This document shows positions 33,655 to 40,629 of a stretch of 64,000 nt of DNA, piece by piece. Position 1 is the stretch's first letter, and the number at the start of each line of letters is the position of its first letter. Where the stretch lies: NCBI RefSeq assembly GCF_003797765.1, contig NZ_RKMB01000017.1:1-64000 (forward strand), read 5' to 3'. A model generated the notes under the pieces. The model was not told the DNA's origin and made no database searches. It was given only the letters and a program-made list of their open reading frames with translations. The stretch is from Ramlibacter sp. WS9. GTDB taxonomy: Bacteria > Pseudomonadota > Gammaproteobacteria > Burkholderiales > Burkholderiaceae_C. The translations under genes and the position numbers were made by a program.

Positions 33655-33941
33655 AGTCCATGGCCTCCCATTGGCTCCGTCGTGTTGAATTCGCCGAAGC
33701 TCGCGATCAACGGCTTGCCGCGTGCGATGGCCTGCTGCACCGACGGCAGCGAGAGCGATGCTCGGTGACTTTGCTGGCTGTCCCACACCTCGGTGACCCA
33801 GATCGCGTCGGCATCCTTGGCGTCCTTCGCCACCACGTAGCTGTGGCATCCAGGCATCTGCCCGGCGTTTTCCAGCAGGATGGCGATCAGCGCATCGCGC
33901 TGGCCGGCGACGGCGTTGAATTTTCCGATTAGTCCGAACAT
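33651..33941 (-). CDS. Antibiotic-biosynthesis-monooxygenase (ABM) domain protein
   Basis: A 96-residue ferredoxin-like ABM domain. MFGLIGKFNAVAGQRDALIAILLENA and MPGCHSYVVAKDAKDADAIWVTEVWDSQQSH are the family pattern of small quinone-type monooxygenases. It probably forms a dimer and needs no cofactor. It overlaps the VOC gene by 4 bp. Confidence 0.88.
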   Translation of the reverse strand: MFGLIGKFNAVAGQRDALIAILLENAGQMPGCHSYVVAKDAKDADAIWVTEVWDSQQSHRASLSLPSVQQAIARGKPLIASFGEFNTTEPMGGHGL

Positions 33942-33963
33942 TCGTGATTCTCTTTCAAGGGTG

Positions 33964-34566
33964 TCAGGAAGAAACGGTCTTCATCAATTGCTCCCGCTCG
34001 CCGCGAGCGAGAACCGTCGGCGGCACGATGGGGCCTTCCCCGCCAGGCTTGAAGAAGGGGTTGGTTTTGTAGCTTCCATCCAGCCGTGCGCCCAACAGCA
34101 ACTTCATGAATCGCAGCACCGCCTTGGCCGTGCTCACCGGCATGGCCTTGGGTTTGCCCTTTGCATGCTTCGTGTTCACCCGCAGGCGGACCGGACCGAA
34201 CGGCTCGTCCAGGCTTCTTCTCCCATCTTCCAGGCAGGTGTGGATCAGCCCGACGTGGCACAACTTGATGTCGCGTGCCGTGTTACCGATGGCTGTGTTG
34301 CAGCAACGCGCGTACCACCGATACATGCCCTTGTCGGTGAGGGACATGCAGGCGAGTTGCTCCAGCCCGTGGGTGAAGCTCACGTACTTGGGAAGGGTTG
34401 CAACAACGTCCGTGCCACCCATTTCGTCCAGGACGTCATCGGGCTTGCCCAGGAAGTGCGCAAATGCCTGGCAGTCCCTGCAGTAGCAGACGCCGCGGCT
34501 CACTTTTTCGGGATGGCTGACGTTGCCCTTCAGGGTGCCGCAGCGGCAGCGCAGTGGGTGGATCAT
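33964..34566 (-). CDS. GFA-like Cys-rich protein (DUF6151-type)
   Basis: A 200-residue protein with zinc-binding Cys: RCRCGTLKG near the N-terminus, GVCYCRDCQAFAHFLG, and WYARCCNTAIGNT. This is the pattern of the glutathione-dependent formaldehyde-activating (GFA) fold, and the remaining length fits the DUF6151 group. The Cys spacing (CxCG, CxxC, CC) suggests a structural and a catalytic zinc. The function is unknown. A second, broken GFA-like gene lies at 35394-35616. Confidence 0.75.
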   Translation of the reverse strand: MIHPLRCRCGTLKGNVSHPEKVSRGVCYCRDCQAFAHFLGKPDDVLDEMGGTDVVATLPKYVSFTHGLEQLACMSLTDKGMYRWYARCCNTAIGNTARDIKLCHVGLIHTCLEDGRRSLDEPFGPVRLRVNTKHAKGKPKAMPVSTAKAVLRFMKLLLGARLDGSYKTNPFFKPGGEGPIVPPTVLARGEREQLMKTVSS

Positions 34567-34590
34567 CGGGGTAGCCTGCAGGTGGAGAGT

Positions 34591-34689
34591 TCAGAGAGTA
34601 CGTTCGCGCATCTGGATGACGTTTCCTTCGGTGTCGTGCCCATCGCATATCTTGTACGAACCGAACAGCCATTCGCGGTCGTCAGGCAT
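34591..34689 (-). CDS. Possible 32-residue ORF coupled to the M50 protease gene
   Basis: ATG 34689 lies inside the last codons of the M50 gene (ATGCCTGA), and the frame runs to TGA at 34591. The product (begins MPDDREWLFG, ends VIQMRERTL) has a natural amino-acid mix. It may be a micro-protein or a fragment of a lost gene. No homologue is recognised. Confidence 0.3.
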   Translation of the reverse strand: MPDDREWLFGSYKICDGHDTEGNVIQMRERTL

Positions 34690-35344
34690 CTTCATTGCGG
34701 CTTCGCGTGTTCCGGGAGAGCTTCTCCAGCAGTGCAGCCGCTTCCTTCGCCGATGCATCTTCCAGCTCGCGGCGTTTCGCCTTCGAGAGACCCTTCTCAG
34801 GATCCACCTTGCGCGCGTTCGCCGCTTTCCGGCGCTGGCGCATCCTGTCGCGCGTCCGCGGGATCACGGCCCAGGCGCGGCGGCCGTCGAAGGGGCCGAT
34901 GGGCAGCAAAGCCACGACCATCATGAAGATGTTGACCTGGATGAAGACGAACAGCACCGGCACGGCAATGGTCGAGACGATCGGCGTGCTGGAAATGCCC
35001 GGCACAAAGCTGATGGCGATCGCGACAAGGAGCAGCACCAGTTGCGCCGCGACGCCGCCCCAGGCGATGAGGATCTCGTTGACGGCGGATGCCCAGGAGT
35101 ATTCCGTCGAACCATGCAGCCCGAAGAACGTGATGCGCTCCACTTCGATCTTCTTCCAGCGGAGCATCGCGGCGTGCCCCAGCTCGTGCACCACCAGCAG
35201 CCCGAAGAACGCGAACGACGCGATGACCGTCGCCAGGAAATCGCGGAAGAAGAAGTACAGCCAGACGAACACGAACAGCACCGTCCAGTGCAAGGCGACG
35301 GGCACACCGCGCCATGCGCCCAATTGCCAGAAGTTCTTGTCCAT
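34682..35344 (-). CDS. M50 site-2-protease-like metalloprotease
   Basis: A 220-residue membrane protein. The zinc motif HELGH is at residues 53-57 inside a hydrophobic helix, and LLPIGPFDGRRAW supplies the second-site Asp. About four to five membrane segments precede a basic, charged C-terminal tail (RQRRKAANARKVDPEKG...). Members cut membrane-embedded substrates such as anti-sigma factors. The ATG at 35344 is preceded by GGAGG. No sigma or anti-sigma gene is adjacent. Confidence 0.88.
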   Translation of the reverse strand: MDKNFWQLGAWRGVPVALHWTVLFVFVWLYFFFRDFLATVIASFAFFGLLVVHELGHAAMLRWKKIEVERITFFGLHGSTEYSWASAVNEILIAWGGVAAQLVLLLVAIAISFVPGISSTPIVSTIAVPVLFVFIQVNIFMMVVALLPIGPFDGRRAWAVIPRTRDRMRQRRKAANARKVDPEKGLSKAKRRELEDASAKEAAALLEKLSRNTRSRNEDA

Positions 35345-35393
35345 GCGCGCCTCCGTGACTGCAGGCAATCACTATAGCGCGCTATGGACAGCA

Positions 35394-35616
35394 TTACAGG
35401 TGCCGTGTCTCGGCAGCTTCCACCCACCAGGCGTTGTCGCGACCATTCGCAACCCGCACCGGCGCCGCGATCAGCTCTTCGGGCGTAGCGTCGTCCAGCG
35501 TGCTGAGCATGATGGCGACGTAATCGCCACCGATCTGCTCGACGTAGCCGCGGCCGAAGGGGCGGATGCCGCAGTGCTTGCAGAAGAGGGGCGGCCCGTC
35601 GTAACTTTTGGTGAAA
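35394..35616 (-). pseudogene. GFA-family protein remnant (C-terminal part only)
   Basis: The minus strand here encodes the C-terminal half of a GFA-family protein: LFCKHCGIRPFGRGYVEQIGG with the CxxC zinc pair, then LDDATPEELIAAPV and WWVEAAETRHL to the stop. The N-terminal half with the CxC/CxxC zinc motifs is missing, because the LysE gene ends about 10 bp upstream. An open frame continues to 35654 but adds no family residues. It looks like a truncated remnant. Confidence 0.65.
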
Positions 35617-35625
35617 GCTGTCGGC

Positions 35626-36261
35626 CTAGCGGTCCCGCCCCGAAAGCGCGACATAGGCGCCCAGAAGCATCAGGGTGACGCCCGAGCCCGCGGCCAGGAT
35701 TCTCGCCCTCACGGCGCTGGCGGCTGAACTGCGAGAGAGCCGCGACACTCCCGCGACTGCCAGCAGATCGGCGGAGGTGTTGAGGGCGACGCAGATCGTT
35801 CCGAGAAAGATGAACTGCGAGGCCGGTGAGGCATTCGCGTCGACGAACTGCGGGATGAACGCCAGAAAGAACAGGGCGGTTTTCACGTTAAGCAATTCGA
35901 CCAACACGCCTTCCCAGAACGCACGGGCCGGGCCAGCGGCGCGTACGGCCACGCTTGCCGGCGCCGGCTCGCTGGCGAACAGGATGCGCATGCCGAGATA
36001 AAGCAAGTAGCAGGCGCCGACGTACTTGACGACGGTGAATGCGGTCGCGGACTGCGCGACGAGCGCCGACAGGCCGAGCGCTGCCGCAACGACGTGGCCC
36101 ATGCCGCCCAAGGCCGTGCCGAGCGAGGAGGCGACGCCTTCGCGGGCGCCTCCCGCCGCGGTGCGTGCGACGACATAGGCAAGTCCCGGGCCGGGCGTGA
36201 TGGCCAGGACGACGGCGGCGGCGAGGAACACGGCAAAGTGGGTGGACATCAGGTTCTGCAT
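35626..36261 (-). CDS. LysE-family amino-acid/metabolite exporter
   Basis: A 211-residue inner-membrane protein with about six helices. ITPGPGLAYVVARTAAGGAREGVASSLG is the LysE/RhtB signature after the first helix, and FWEGVLVELLNVKTALFFLAFIPQFVD is the conserved central loop. It exports small metabolites, often amino acids. The start at ATG 36261 was chosen for the conserved N-terminus (STHFAVFLAAAVVLA). Confidence 0.9.
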   Translation of the reverse strand: MQNLMSTHFAVFLAAAVVLAITPGPGLAYVVARTAAGGAREGVASSLGTALGGMGHVVAAALGLSALVAQSATAFTVVKYVGACYLLYLGMRILFASEPAPASVAVRAAGPARAFWEGVLVELLNVKTALFFLAFIPQFVDANASPASQFIFLGTICVALNTSADLLAVAGVSRLSRSSAASAVRARILAAGSGVTLMLLGAYVALSGRDR

Positions 36262-36278
36262 GGTGCTCGATTCTGCAT

Positions 36279-36929
36279 TCACTCGAGCGGAAAGCGCTCG
36301 CGCCAGAACGCTGCGAGACGAGGTTCCTGGTCGACGAGCCGGACCACCGGTGTCATCCGGGGCGCGACCTCGTAGAAGCGATCCCGCCAGGGGCCGAAAC
36401 GGGAGACGACGGTGACATACAGGTCGAGCACCGACAGTTGATCGCCCAGCAGGTACCGGCCGGGCTGCAACTGGCTGTCCATATTGGCCCAGCAGAAAGC
36501 GATCCGCTCGTGCACGGCGTTGACGACCGACTCTCGTGCGCTTGCCGGCGCGCCTATGCGCGCAACTTCCGGCTTGATCCAGTGCAGGGAGTAGATGGCG
36601 GACGAGACGTAAAGCATCCATCGCAGGAACTGCCGCCGCGCGGGGTCTTGCGGCAAAGGGGCGAGCCGCGCATCGGGGTACATGTCGGCGAGGTAGATCA
36701 GGATCGCGGCGCTCTCGGTCATGACTTCGCCGTCCGGCATGACCAGGGTGGGGATCTGCCGCATCGGGTTGACGGGCGCGACACGGTCCCTGGCCTCTTC
36801 TTCGGCCCAGGTCGCCCCCTCGACGAGCGTGTAAGGCATGTTCAGCAGCGTCAGTGCCGCTTCGACGGCAATCGATCCCGATGCCTGCGCGCCGTAGAGG
36901 GTGAGCCGGGGCTGTTCTGTCTTCTTCAT
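36279..36929 (-). CDS. Glutathione S-transferase family protein
   Basis: A 216-residue GST. The thioredoxin-like N-domain has LTLYGAQASGSIAVEAALTL, NPMRQIPTLVMPDGEVMTESAAIL (cis-Pro and the Glu-Ser glutathione site) and YLADMYPD. The helical C-domain has YLLGDQLSVLDLYVTVVSRFGPW. The stop lies 17 bp from LysE, and the start overlaps the acyltransferase stop (ATGA at 36926), suggesting an operon of acyltransferase, GST and LysE. Confidence 0.9.
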   Translation of the reverse strand: MKKTEQPRLTLYGAQASGSIAVEAALTLLNMPYTLVEGATWAEEEARDRVAPVNPMRQIPTLVMPDGEVMTESAAILIYLADMYPDARLAPLPQDPARRQFLRWMLYVSSAIYSLHWIKPEVARIGAPASARESVVNAVHERIAFCWANMDSQLQPGRYLLGDQLSVLDLYVTVVSRFGPWRDRFYEVAPRMTPVVRLVDQEPRLAAFWRERFPLE

Positions 36930-38083
36930 GGCCGAGCGGTTGCAGGCAGCAGGGGTTTGGCGGCGAATGTGCTGGGGAAGTAGCGGTCCCGAACGGCCAT
37001 GAATGGGCTTTCGATCAGCCAATACAGAGCCGCGCCGGTCATCACCGAGAGCAAGGTGACGGCAACGGCAGTCGTTGTGGGCGAGAGCGACTGGGCCTGG
37101 GCATAGCCATTGAATACATGGCCCACGGCCTTGTGGGTGAGGTAGATCGAGTACGACCAGAGGGCCAGATGGTAGGCGCCGGGGATGCGGACTCTGGCCA
37201 GCAGCGAGACCGGGCTCTGCGCGGCGATGATCAGCAACGAGAAGGCGACCGCGGCCAGCGAATAGCCGAACACCGACATGAAGAATCCATACCCGTAGCC
37301 GTCGATGTAGTAGAAGTTGTAGGCGCCATAGAAGATGGCTCCGCACGCGGCCAGGCCGACGAGCAGCAGCAACTGCCCGTGCCGTTGAACCCGACTCCAC
37401 GCTCCGGGGTGGAAGTTCTTGAGCAACGCCACGGCAATGCCCGGCAGGAATTCGTCGAAGCGGCACAGCGTGGCGTAGTACACGTTGGGGTAGTAGCGCT
37501 CGATCTGCCCGCTTTCCTCTCGGCCATAGGCGGACCACAACACCGCCCGAGAAATGACGCCCACGGCGAGCAGCGCCGCGAGAAGCATCCAGGCCCTGGC
37601 CCGCCCGCCGCCGACGCGCAGGGCGATGAGCACGAACAAGGGCAGAACGAAGTAGAACTGCTCCTCGATGCACAGCGACCAGGCATGCGAAAACGCCGTG
37701 CCCGGTTGCAAGCCGAAGTTCTGCGTGAACGTCAGGAACGACCAGAGCGGCGGCGGTTGCTTCCCACCCATGACCGCGGGAAAGAGGAAGTACAGCGCGA
37801 GCACGACCCAGAACGCCGGCCATGTGCGCAAACCCCTGCGCGCATAGAAATTCTTGAGCGACAACTGCTCCCCGCGCACCATGCCGGCGAAGAGCTGGTT
37901 GCCGATCAGGTAGCCGCTGAGAACGAAGAACAGGTCGACGCCCAGCCAGCCGACGACGCTCACCCAGCCGAACGTGGGCTCGCGGCTGACGAAGACCATG
38001 TAGTGGTAGGTGAAGACCAGCGCGATGGCCAGCGCGCGGAGGGTGTCGAGGCCGGTGGAGCGGCGTTGCAGGTGATTTGGCAT
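36926..38083 (-). CDS. Acyltransferase-3 family (OafA/YrhL-like) membrane protein
   Basis: A 385-residue, about ten-helix membrane acyltransferase. STGLDTLRALAIALVFTYHYMVF carries the catalytic Arg and His, WLGVDLFFVLSGYLIG is the second motif and AWSLCIEEQFYFVLPLF is the third. Members O-acetylate surface polysaccharides or other glycans. I chose ATG 38083 because translation from there gives the normal short lead; the in-frame ATG at 38155 adds 24 residues (MMTMPSIAAS...), and neither has a strong ribosome site. It borders the AT-richer cassette region. Confidence 0.88.
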   Translation of the reverse strand: MPNHLQRRSTGLDTLRALAIALVFTYHYMVFVSREPTFGWVSVVGWLGVDLFFVLSGYLIGNQLFAGMVRGEQLSLKNFYARRGLRTWPAFWVVLALYFLFPAVMGGKQPPPLWSFLTFTQNFGLQPGTAFSHAWSLCIEEQFYFVLPLFVLIALRVGGGRARAWMLLAALLAVGVISRAVLWSAYGREESGQIERYYPNVYYATLCRFDEFLPGIAVALLKNFHPGAWSRVQRHGQLLLLVGLAACGAIFYGAYNFYYIDGYGYGFFMSVFGYSLAAVAFSLLIIAAQSPVSLLARVRIPGAYHLALWSYSIYLTHKAVGHVFNGYAQAQSLSPTTTAVAVTLLSVMTGAALYWLIESPFMAVRDRYFPSTFAAKPLLPATARP

Positions 38084-38182
38084 TTCGTTAATAGTGATGC
38101 GGTTCGGGCGCGGAGTTCCGCCCACGGACGCCGCAATTGACGGCATCGTCATCAACCTTTGCGATTCAACGGTTCGGCGCCG

Positions 38183-38803
38183 TCACCAGAAGCGCCACCA
38201 GGGCTTGACCACCGGTGCAATGCTTGCCAGCACTTGGGGCGAAACTGGCGGCGGGCCGGTTGCTTCGTCGCGGTCAATGCCGTTCCAGTCGTCAAGCCAG
38301 TCAGTGAGGCGATAGTGTTTCGCGACCGCGCGAGCAGACTCGCGAGCATCGATCATCGGGTAGCTCTCAGAAGCTCTAATGAGGCGCTGGCCATAGATCT
38401 CGGACAGTCGTTCGTAGTCCGGATCGTCAGGACGGCAGTCGGCCAGAACTTCCATTGAACTTGGAGGGAAGAACGCTGGCGTCTCCCAAGGCTCGGAGCC
38501 TCCGGCTACTTCTTCCCAAAGCCCTTGCTCAACGTACATCCCGTACTGAATGTGTCGCAAGGTCTTGCCGTGCATGGAATGCGTGAACTGAAGCGAGTCA
38601 GTGACGCTTGAGAATGCCAGATAAATAATCTCGGTGTTGAGCTCGTGTGAATTGCGCTCGCCGTCTGATGGCGTAAAGCGCTCGGCGGGTTCAACGACGG
38701 TACTGGCAAACAAGGACGGCGCTTCAATGTGCGCTTCCGGATAGCGAGCGCGAATCGTCGCAAGGAACGATTCGTTTTCGCACCTTATGTAGAGTCGGGT
38801 CAT
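38183..38803 (-). CDS. Cassette-borne hypothetical protein (last gene of the array)
   Basis: A 206-residue protein from ATG 38803. MTRLYIRCENESFLATIRARYPEAH looks like a small alpha/beta start and EIIYLAFSSVTDSLQFTH a central strand. No family is recognised, and no signal peptide or membrane segment is seen. Codon use is visibly less GC-biased than in flanking genes. An attC-like half-site lies 15 bp upstream. Downstream there is no full attC, only a GTTGAAT heptamer near 38163-38169. The open frame continues upstream to 38893 through the attC, which is not a credible start. Confidence 0.65.
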   Translation of the reverse strand: MTRLYIRCENESFLATIRARYPEAHIEAPSLFASTVVEPAERFTPSDGERNSHELNTEIIYLAFSSVTDSLQFTHSMHGKTLRHIQYGMYVEQGLWEEVAGGSEPWETPAFFPPSSMEVLADCRPDDPDYERLSEIYGQRLIRASESYPMIDARESARAVAKHYRLTDWLDDWNGIDRDEATGPPPVSPQVLASIAPVVKPWWRFW

Positions 38804-38817
38804 GGAGCCCATATGAC

Positions 38818-38903
38818 GCCTAAACATGAAGATGACCGAACCACCAACACACGCGGCGAAGCCGCAGATTTCTGCCTTGGCCGCGCGATCCATCCGAGAG
38901 TCG
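38818..38903 (-). repeat. attC-like site with intact R'/L' half and decayed R'' half
   Basis: Read on the minus strand, the 3' half has GCGGCTTCGCCGC, then TGTTGGTGGTTCGGTCATC and the end box GTTTAGGC (38825-38818). It matches the 3' half of the site at 40543-40629 almost base for base. The 5' half has no RYYYAAC box and has diverged. It sits between the stop of the gene at 38904 and the start at 38803. Confidence 0.55.
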
Positions 38904-39323
38904 TCATTGATTCACCTCGAGAGGTTTGATCTCAAATGCAACCTTTGCCGCCCCAACTCTTGAGCGAAGCTTCTCGAGCAACTTGAAGATTTTGGGATCT
39001 GATCTTGGATGAATGTGCACGACGATAGCCGTATTCTTTGGCGTTGGCTGCCCAAATTGGGCAGAGTAGCCATTTGAGTTGATAGCGCGGAGATAGTTTT
39101 CGATTTTCCTAGTGAGCCTTTGCCGCGAATGCTCGTCGCCCTGGAGGGGCGTTGCTATTACAACGTTCAGGTCCGAGCCACCGCCCTTGCGAACGGCGTG
39201 AACGTCAACGACACCCAAATGGGGGATAGGATGCCCCGGTTCTTCATCAGAAAAGTCCGGCGTGGCCATTGCGACAGCTGCGCTCAGTGCAGTAGTTGTG
39301 AGGAGGGTGAAGACGCGAAACAT
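38904..39323 (-). CDS. Cassette-borne secreted hypothetical protein
   Basis: A 139-residue protein with a signal peptide (MFRVFTLLTTTALSAAVAMA, cleavage before TPDF). The mature part has HLGVVDVHAVRKGG, RQRLTRKIENYLRAINSNGY and PTPKNTAIVVHIHPRSDPKIF: a small alpha/beta domain, mixed charge, no Cys. It may be a periplasmic protein with an ACT- or ferredoxin-like fold, but I recognise no family. A TTG three codons upstream is an alternative start. An attC-like site lies directly upstream. Confidence 0.65.
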   Translation of the reverse strand: MFRVFTLLTTTALSAAVAMATPDFSDEEPGHPIPHLGVVDVHAVRKGGGSDLNVVIATPLQGDEHSRQRLTRKIENYLRAINSNGYSAQFGQPTPKNTAIVVHIHPRSDPKIFKLLEKLRSRVGAAKVAFEIKPLEVNQ

Positions 39324-39334
39324 TTCTGGCAAGG

Positions 39335-39419
39335 CCTAGCGTAAAGCTGACCGGACCACGACACTTGCGGCGGAGCCGCCTACCTGCTGTTGTGGGGCCG
39401 AGTCGAGCGACCAGTTACG
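39335..39419 (-). repeat. attC-like recombination site
   Basis: On the minus strand: GTAAC near the gene stop, then GACTCGGCCCCACAACAGC, a central GGCGGCTCCGCCGC hairpin, TGTCGTGGTCCGGTCAGC and the end box GCTAGGC (39341-39335, one base from GTTAGGC). The two arms pair imperfectly with an extra base, as attC arms do. The stop codon of the gene at 39415 lies at its 5' edge. Boundaries are good to a base or two. Confidence 0.7.
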
Positions 39420-39753
39420 AGTTCTCAAATTGTTTTCTCCGCGCCAAAAACATGCGCCATGCCACAAAGACCAATGCAACAGGTAATGCGACAGATAGGC
39501 ATATTCCGAGTACTGGCGTCACATTTACTGAAAGCGCAAAAAGCCCAAAACAGCCAAAAGCAATTAAGGCGCAAATGAAACACTGTATTAGGCGACTTCC
39601 CTTTGGCGCGGAAACAAGCAGAAGAGTGGTCGACACAAGTAGCGAAATAGGCCATAGAAAATAGCCAAGGACCATGACAAGAGTCGGTCCTCCATGGGCA
39701 TGTGCAACCGACGCCCAACTTAGGCTTAAAACGGCTAGCGAGAGCCTTTTGAT
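39415..39753 (-). CDS. Cassette-borne small membrane protein, probable ATC start
   Basis: The certain part is an 86-residue frame from ATG 39675 with two to three membrane helices (YFLWPISLLVSTTLLLVSA, ALIAFGCFGLFALSV, LSVALPVALVFVAWRMF). Upstream in the same frame, 26 more codons read as a good signal peptide (KRLSLAVLSLSWASVAHA, then HGGP). AGGAGA sits 5 bp before an ATC codon at 39753-39751, with no ATG, GTG, TTG or CTG in frame between. Either ATC is a non-standard start or an original ATG has mutated. A stop codon lies four codons above. No family is recognised. Confidence 0.55.
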   Translation of the reverse strand: MKRLSLAVLSLSWASVAHAHGGPTLVMVLGYFLWPISLLVSTTLLLVSAPKGSRLIQCFICALIAFGCFGLFALSVNVTPVLGICLSVALPVALVFVAWRMFLARRKQFENS

Positions 39754-39767
39754 TCCAGTCTCCTAAA

Positions 39768-39926
39768 GAGGTTGTGCAAAAAGGTTGGCTTCGGGACAAC
39801 ACGGTCGATTTCCGGGGTCCTTGGCCCCTTCCAAGGTGCACGATCGTCGCTTGTAGGCCGTTCTGAGAGGTCGAATTTCTTGGCGCATCGATGTCATTGC
39901 CTTCGTTTTAGTTTTTGCACAACCTC
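39768..39926. mobile_element. MITE-like element, 159 bp, 15-bp perfect inverted repeats
   Basis: GAGGTTGTGCAAAAA at 39768-39782 is repeated as its exact reverse complement at 39912-39926, enclosing 129 bp with no ORF. On the minus strand the flanks read ACGTT before and TTTAGG after; joining them with loss of one TT copy gives ACGTTTAGG, the end box seen in neighbouring attC sites. So it appears to have inserted into an attC R' box with a 2-bp duplication. The parent transposon is unknown. It fills most of the 39754-39989 gap. Confidence 0.6.
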
Positions 39927-39960
39927 AACGTGCGTGTGACCGGCGACTAGCTTGTTAGCC
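39927..39960 (-). repeat. Shortened attC-like site interrupted by the MITE
   Basis: On the minus strand, GGCTAAC (39960-39954, one mismatch to RYYYAAC) is followed by GTCGCCGGTCACACGCACGTT, which matches the 3' end of the other attC sites (CCGGTCA...CACGTTTAG). The 5' arm and centre are missing, so it is much shorter than a working attC, and the MITE splits its last box. Confidence 0.45.
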
Positions 39961-39989
39961 CTCAGTTGCACGGCGGCGCCTCGCGATGG

Positions 39990-40160
39990 CTACTCGATGT
40001 ACACAACCTTCTCCGGTAGCGACCGGAAATCAGACGGGTGCATGTCTCCGACGTACGCACGGGGGCCGACTGGACTGCGCTCTACCACCCAGACCTGCAA
40101 GTCGCCTCCATGCGCGGCTCGAAGTTGCAGCAACTGTGCGATGAATTCGTTGAGAGTCAT
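39990..40160 (-). CDS. Cassette-borne 56-residue hypothetical protein
   Basis: From ATG 40160 to TAG 39990 the minus strand encodes 56 residues: MTLNEFIAQLLQLRAAHGGD, then a strand LQVWVVERSPVG and a Pro-rich turn before VVYIE. AGGAAAA lies about 8 bp upstream. The helix-strand layout is typical of small cassette proteins. It starts 21 bp after the stop of the 113-residue gene with no attC between, so the two share one cassette. Confidence 0.6.
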   Translation of the reverse strand: MTLNEFIAQLLQLRAAHGGDLQVWVVERSPVGPRAYVGDMHPSDFRSLPEKVVYIE

Positions 40161-40181
40161 AGGGGTATTTTCCTAGGCCGG

Positions 40182-40523
40182 CTAGCTGCCGTTGACTGTT
40201 GGCGAGACTGAAATGCCATTCCGCCCGAGGACTGCGGCCTGGACGGGCTTCTTCACGAACGGATCGTTGCAGGGACTATCAATGGTGAGCACGTTCGCTG
40301 CCACCTTCGACAAATATGACTTGACTGCGACGATCGCCTCATTGAATGCGACTTCCGCAGATGCGTGAACAATTGGCACGTCGACTCTACTGAGTGCGAA
40401 CTGCGGCTCCCGCCAGAAGACTTCCAGTTCGAATTGCGTACTGCCTTGGGCGCTCGAGATGTAGACGGTGAATCGACTGCCGTCGGTAACCGTAACGATG
40501 ACTTCTTGGACATACGTGCTCAT
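40182..40523 (-). CDS. Cassette-borne 113-residue hypothetical protein
   Basis: From ATG 40523, preceded by GGAGGA. The first half is strand-rich (YVQEVIVTVTDGSRFTVYISS, STQFELEVFWREP), then a helix (AEVAFNEAIVAVKSYLSKVAANVLTID) and a Cys/Pro-containing tail (SPCNDPFVKKP). Predicted cytoplasmic. No family is recognised. The attC-like site at 40543-40629 lies directly upstream, marking the cassette start. Confidence 0.65.
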   Translation of the reverse strand: MSTYVQEVIVTVTDGSRFTVYISSAQGSTQFELEVFWREPQFALSRVDVPIVHASAEVAFNEAIVAVKSYLSKVAANVLTIDSPCNDPFVKKPVQAAVLGRNGISVSPTVNGS

Positions 40524-40542
40524 TATGTGCTTCCTCCTGAGG

Positions 40543-40629
40543 GCTAAACGTGAAGATGACCGGACCACCAACATGAGCGGCGAAGCCGCAGCCTGCTGTT
40601 GTGGGTCCGTGTCGATTGACAAGTTAAGC
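40543..40629 (-). repeat. attC-like recombination site (best preserved)
   Basis: On the minus strand: R'' box GCTTAAC (40629-40623, exact RYYYAAC), GACACGGACCCACAACAGC, the central hairpin GCGGCTTCGCCGC, TGTTGGTGGTCCGGTCATC, and end box GTTTAGC (40549-40543). The arms pair imperfectly with an unpaired base, and the length (87 bp) is in the attC range. The stop codon of the gene at 40624 is inside the R'' box, as often seen in cassettes. Confidence 0.75.

Noticed and set aside
38162-38169. GTTGAAT heptamer after the last cassette gene as a full attC
   Set aside because: The heptamer fits GTTRRRY, but no RYYYAAC box or arms precede it.
38803-38893. Longer start for the last cassette gene
   Set aside because: The extra codons are the attC-like sequence; ATG 38803 is the first credible start.
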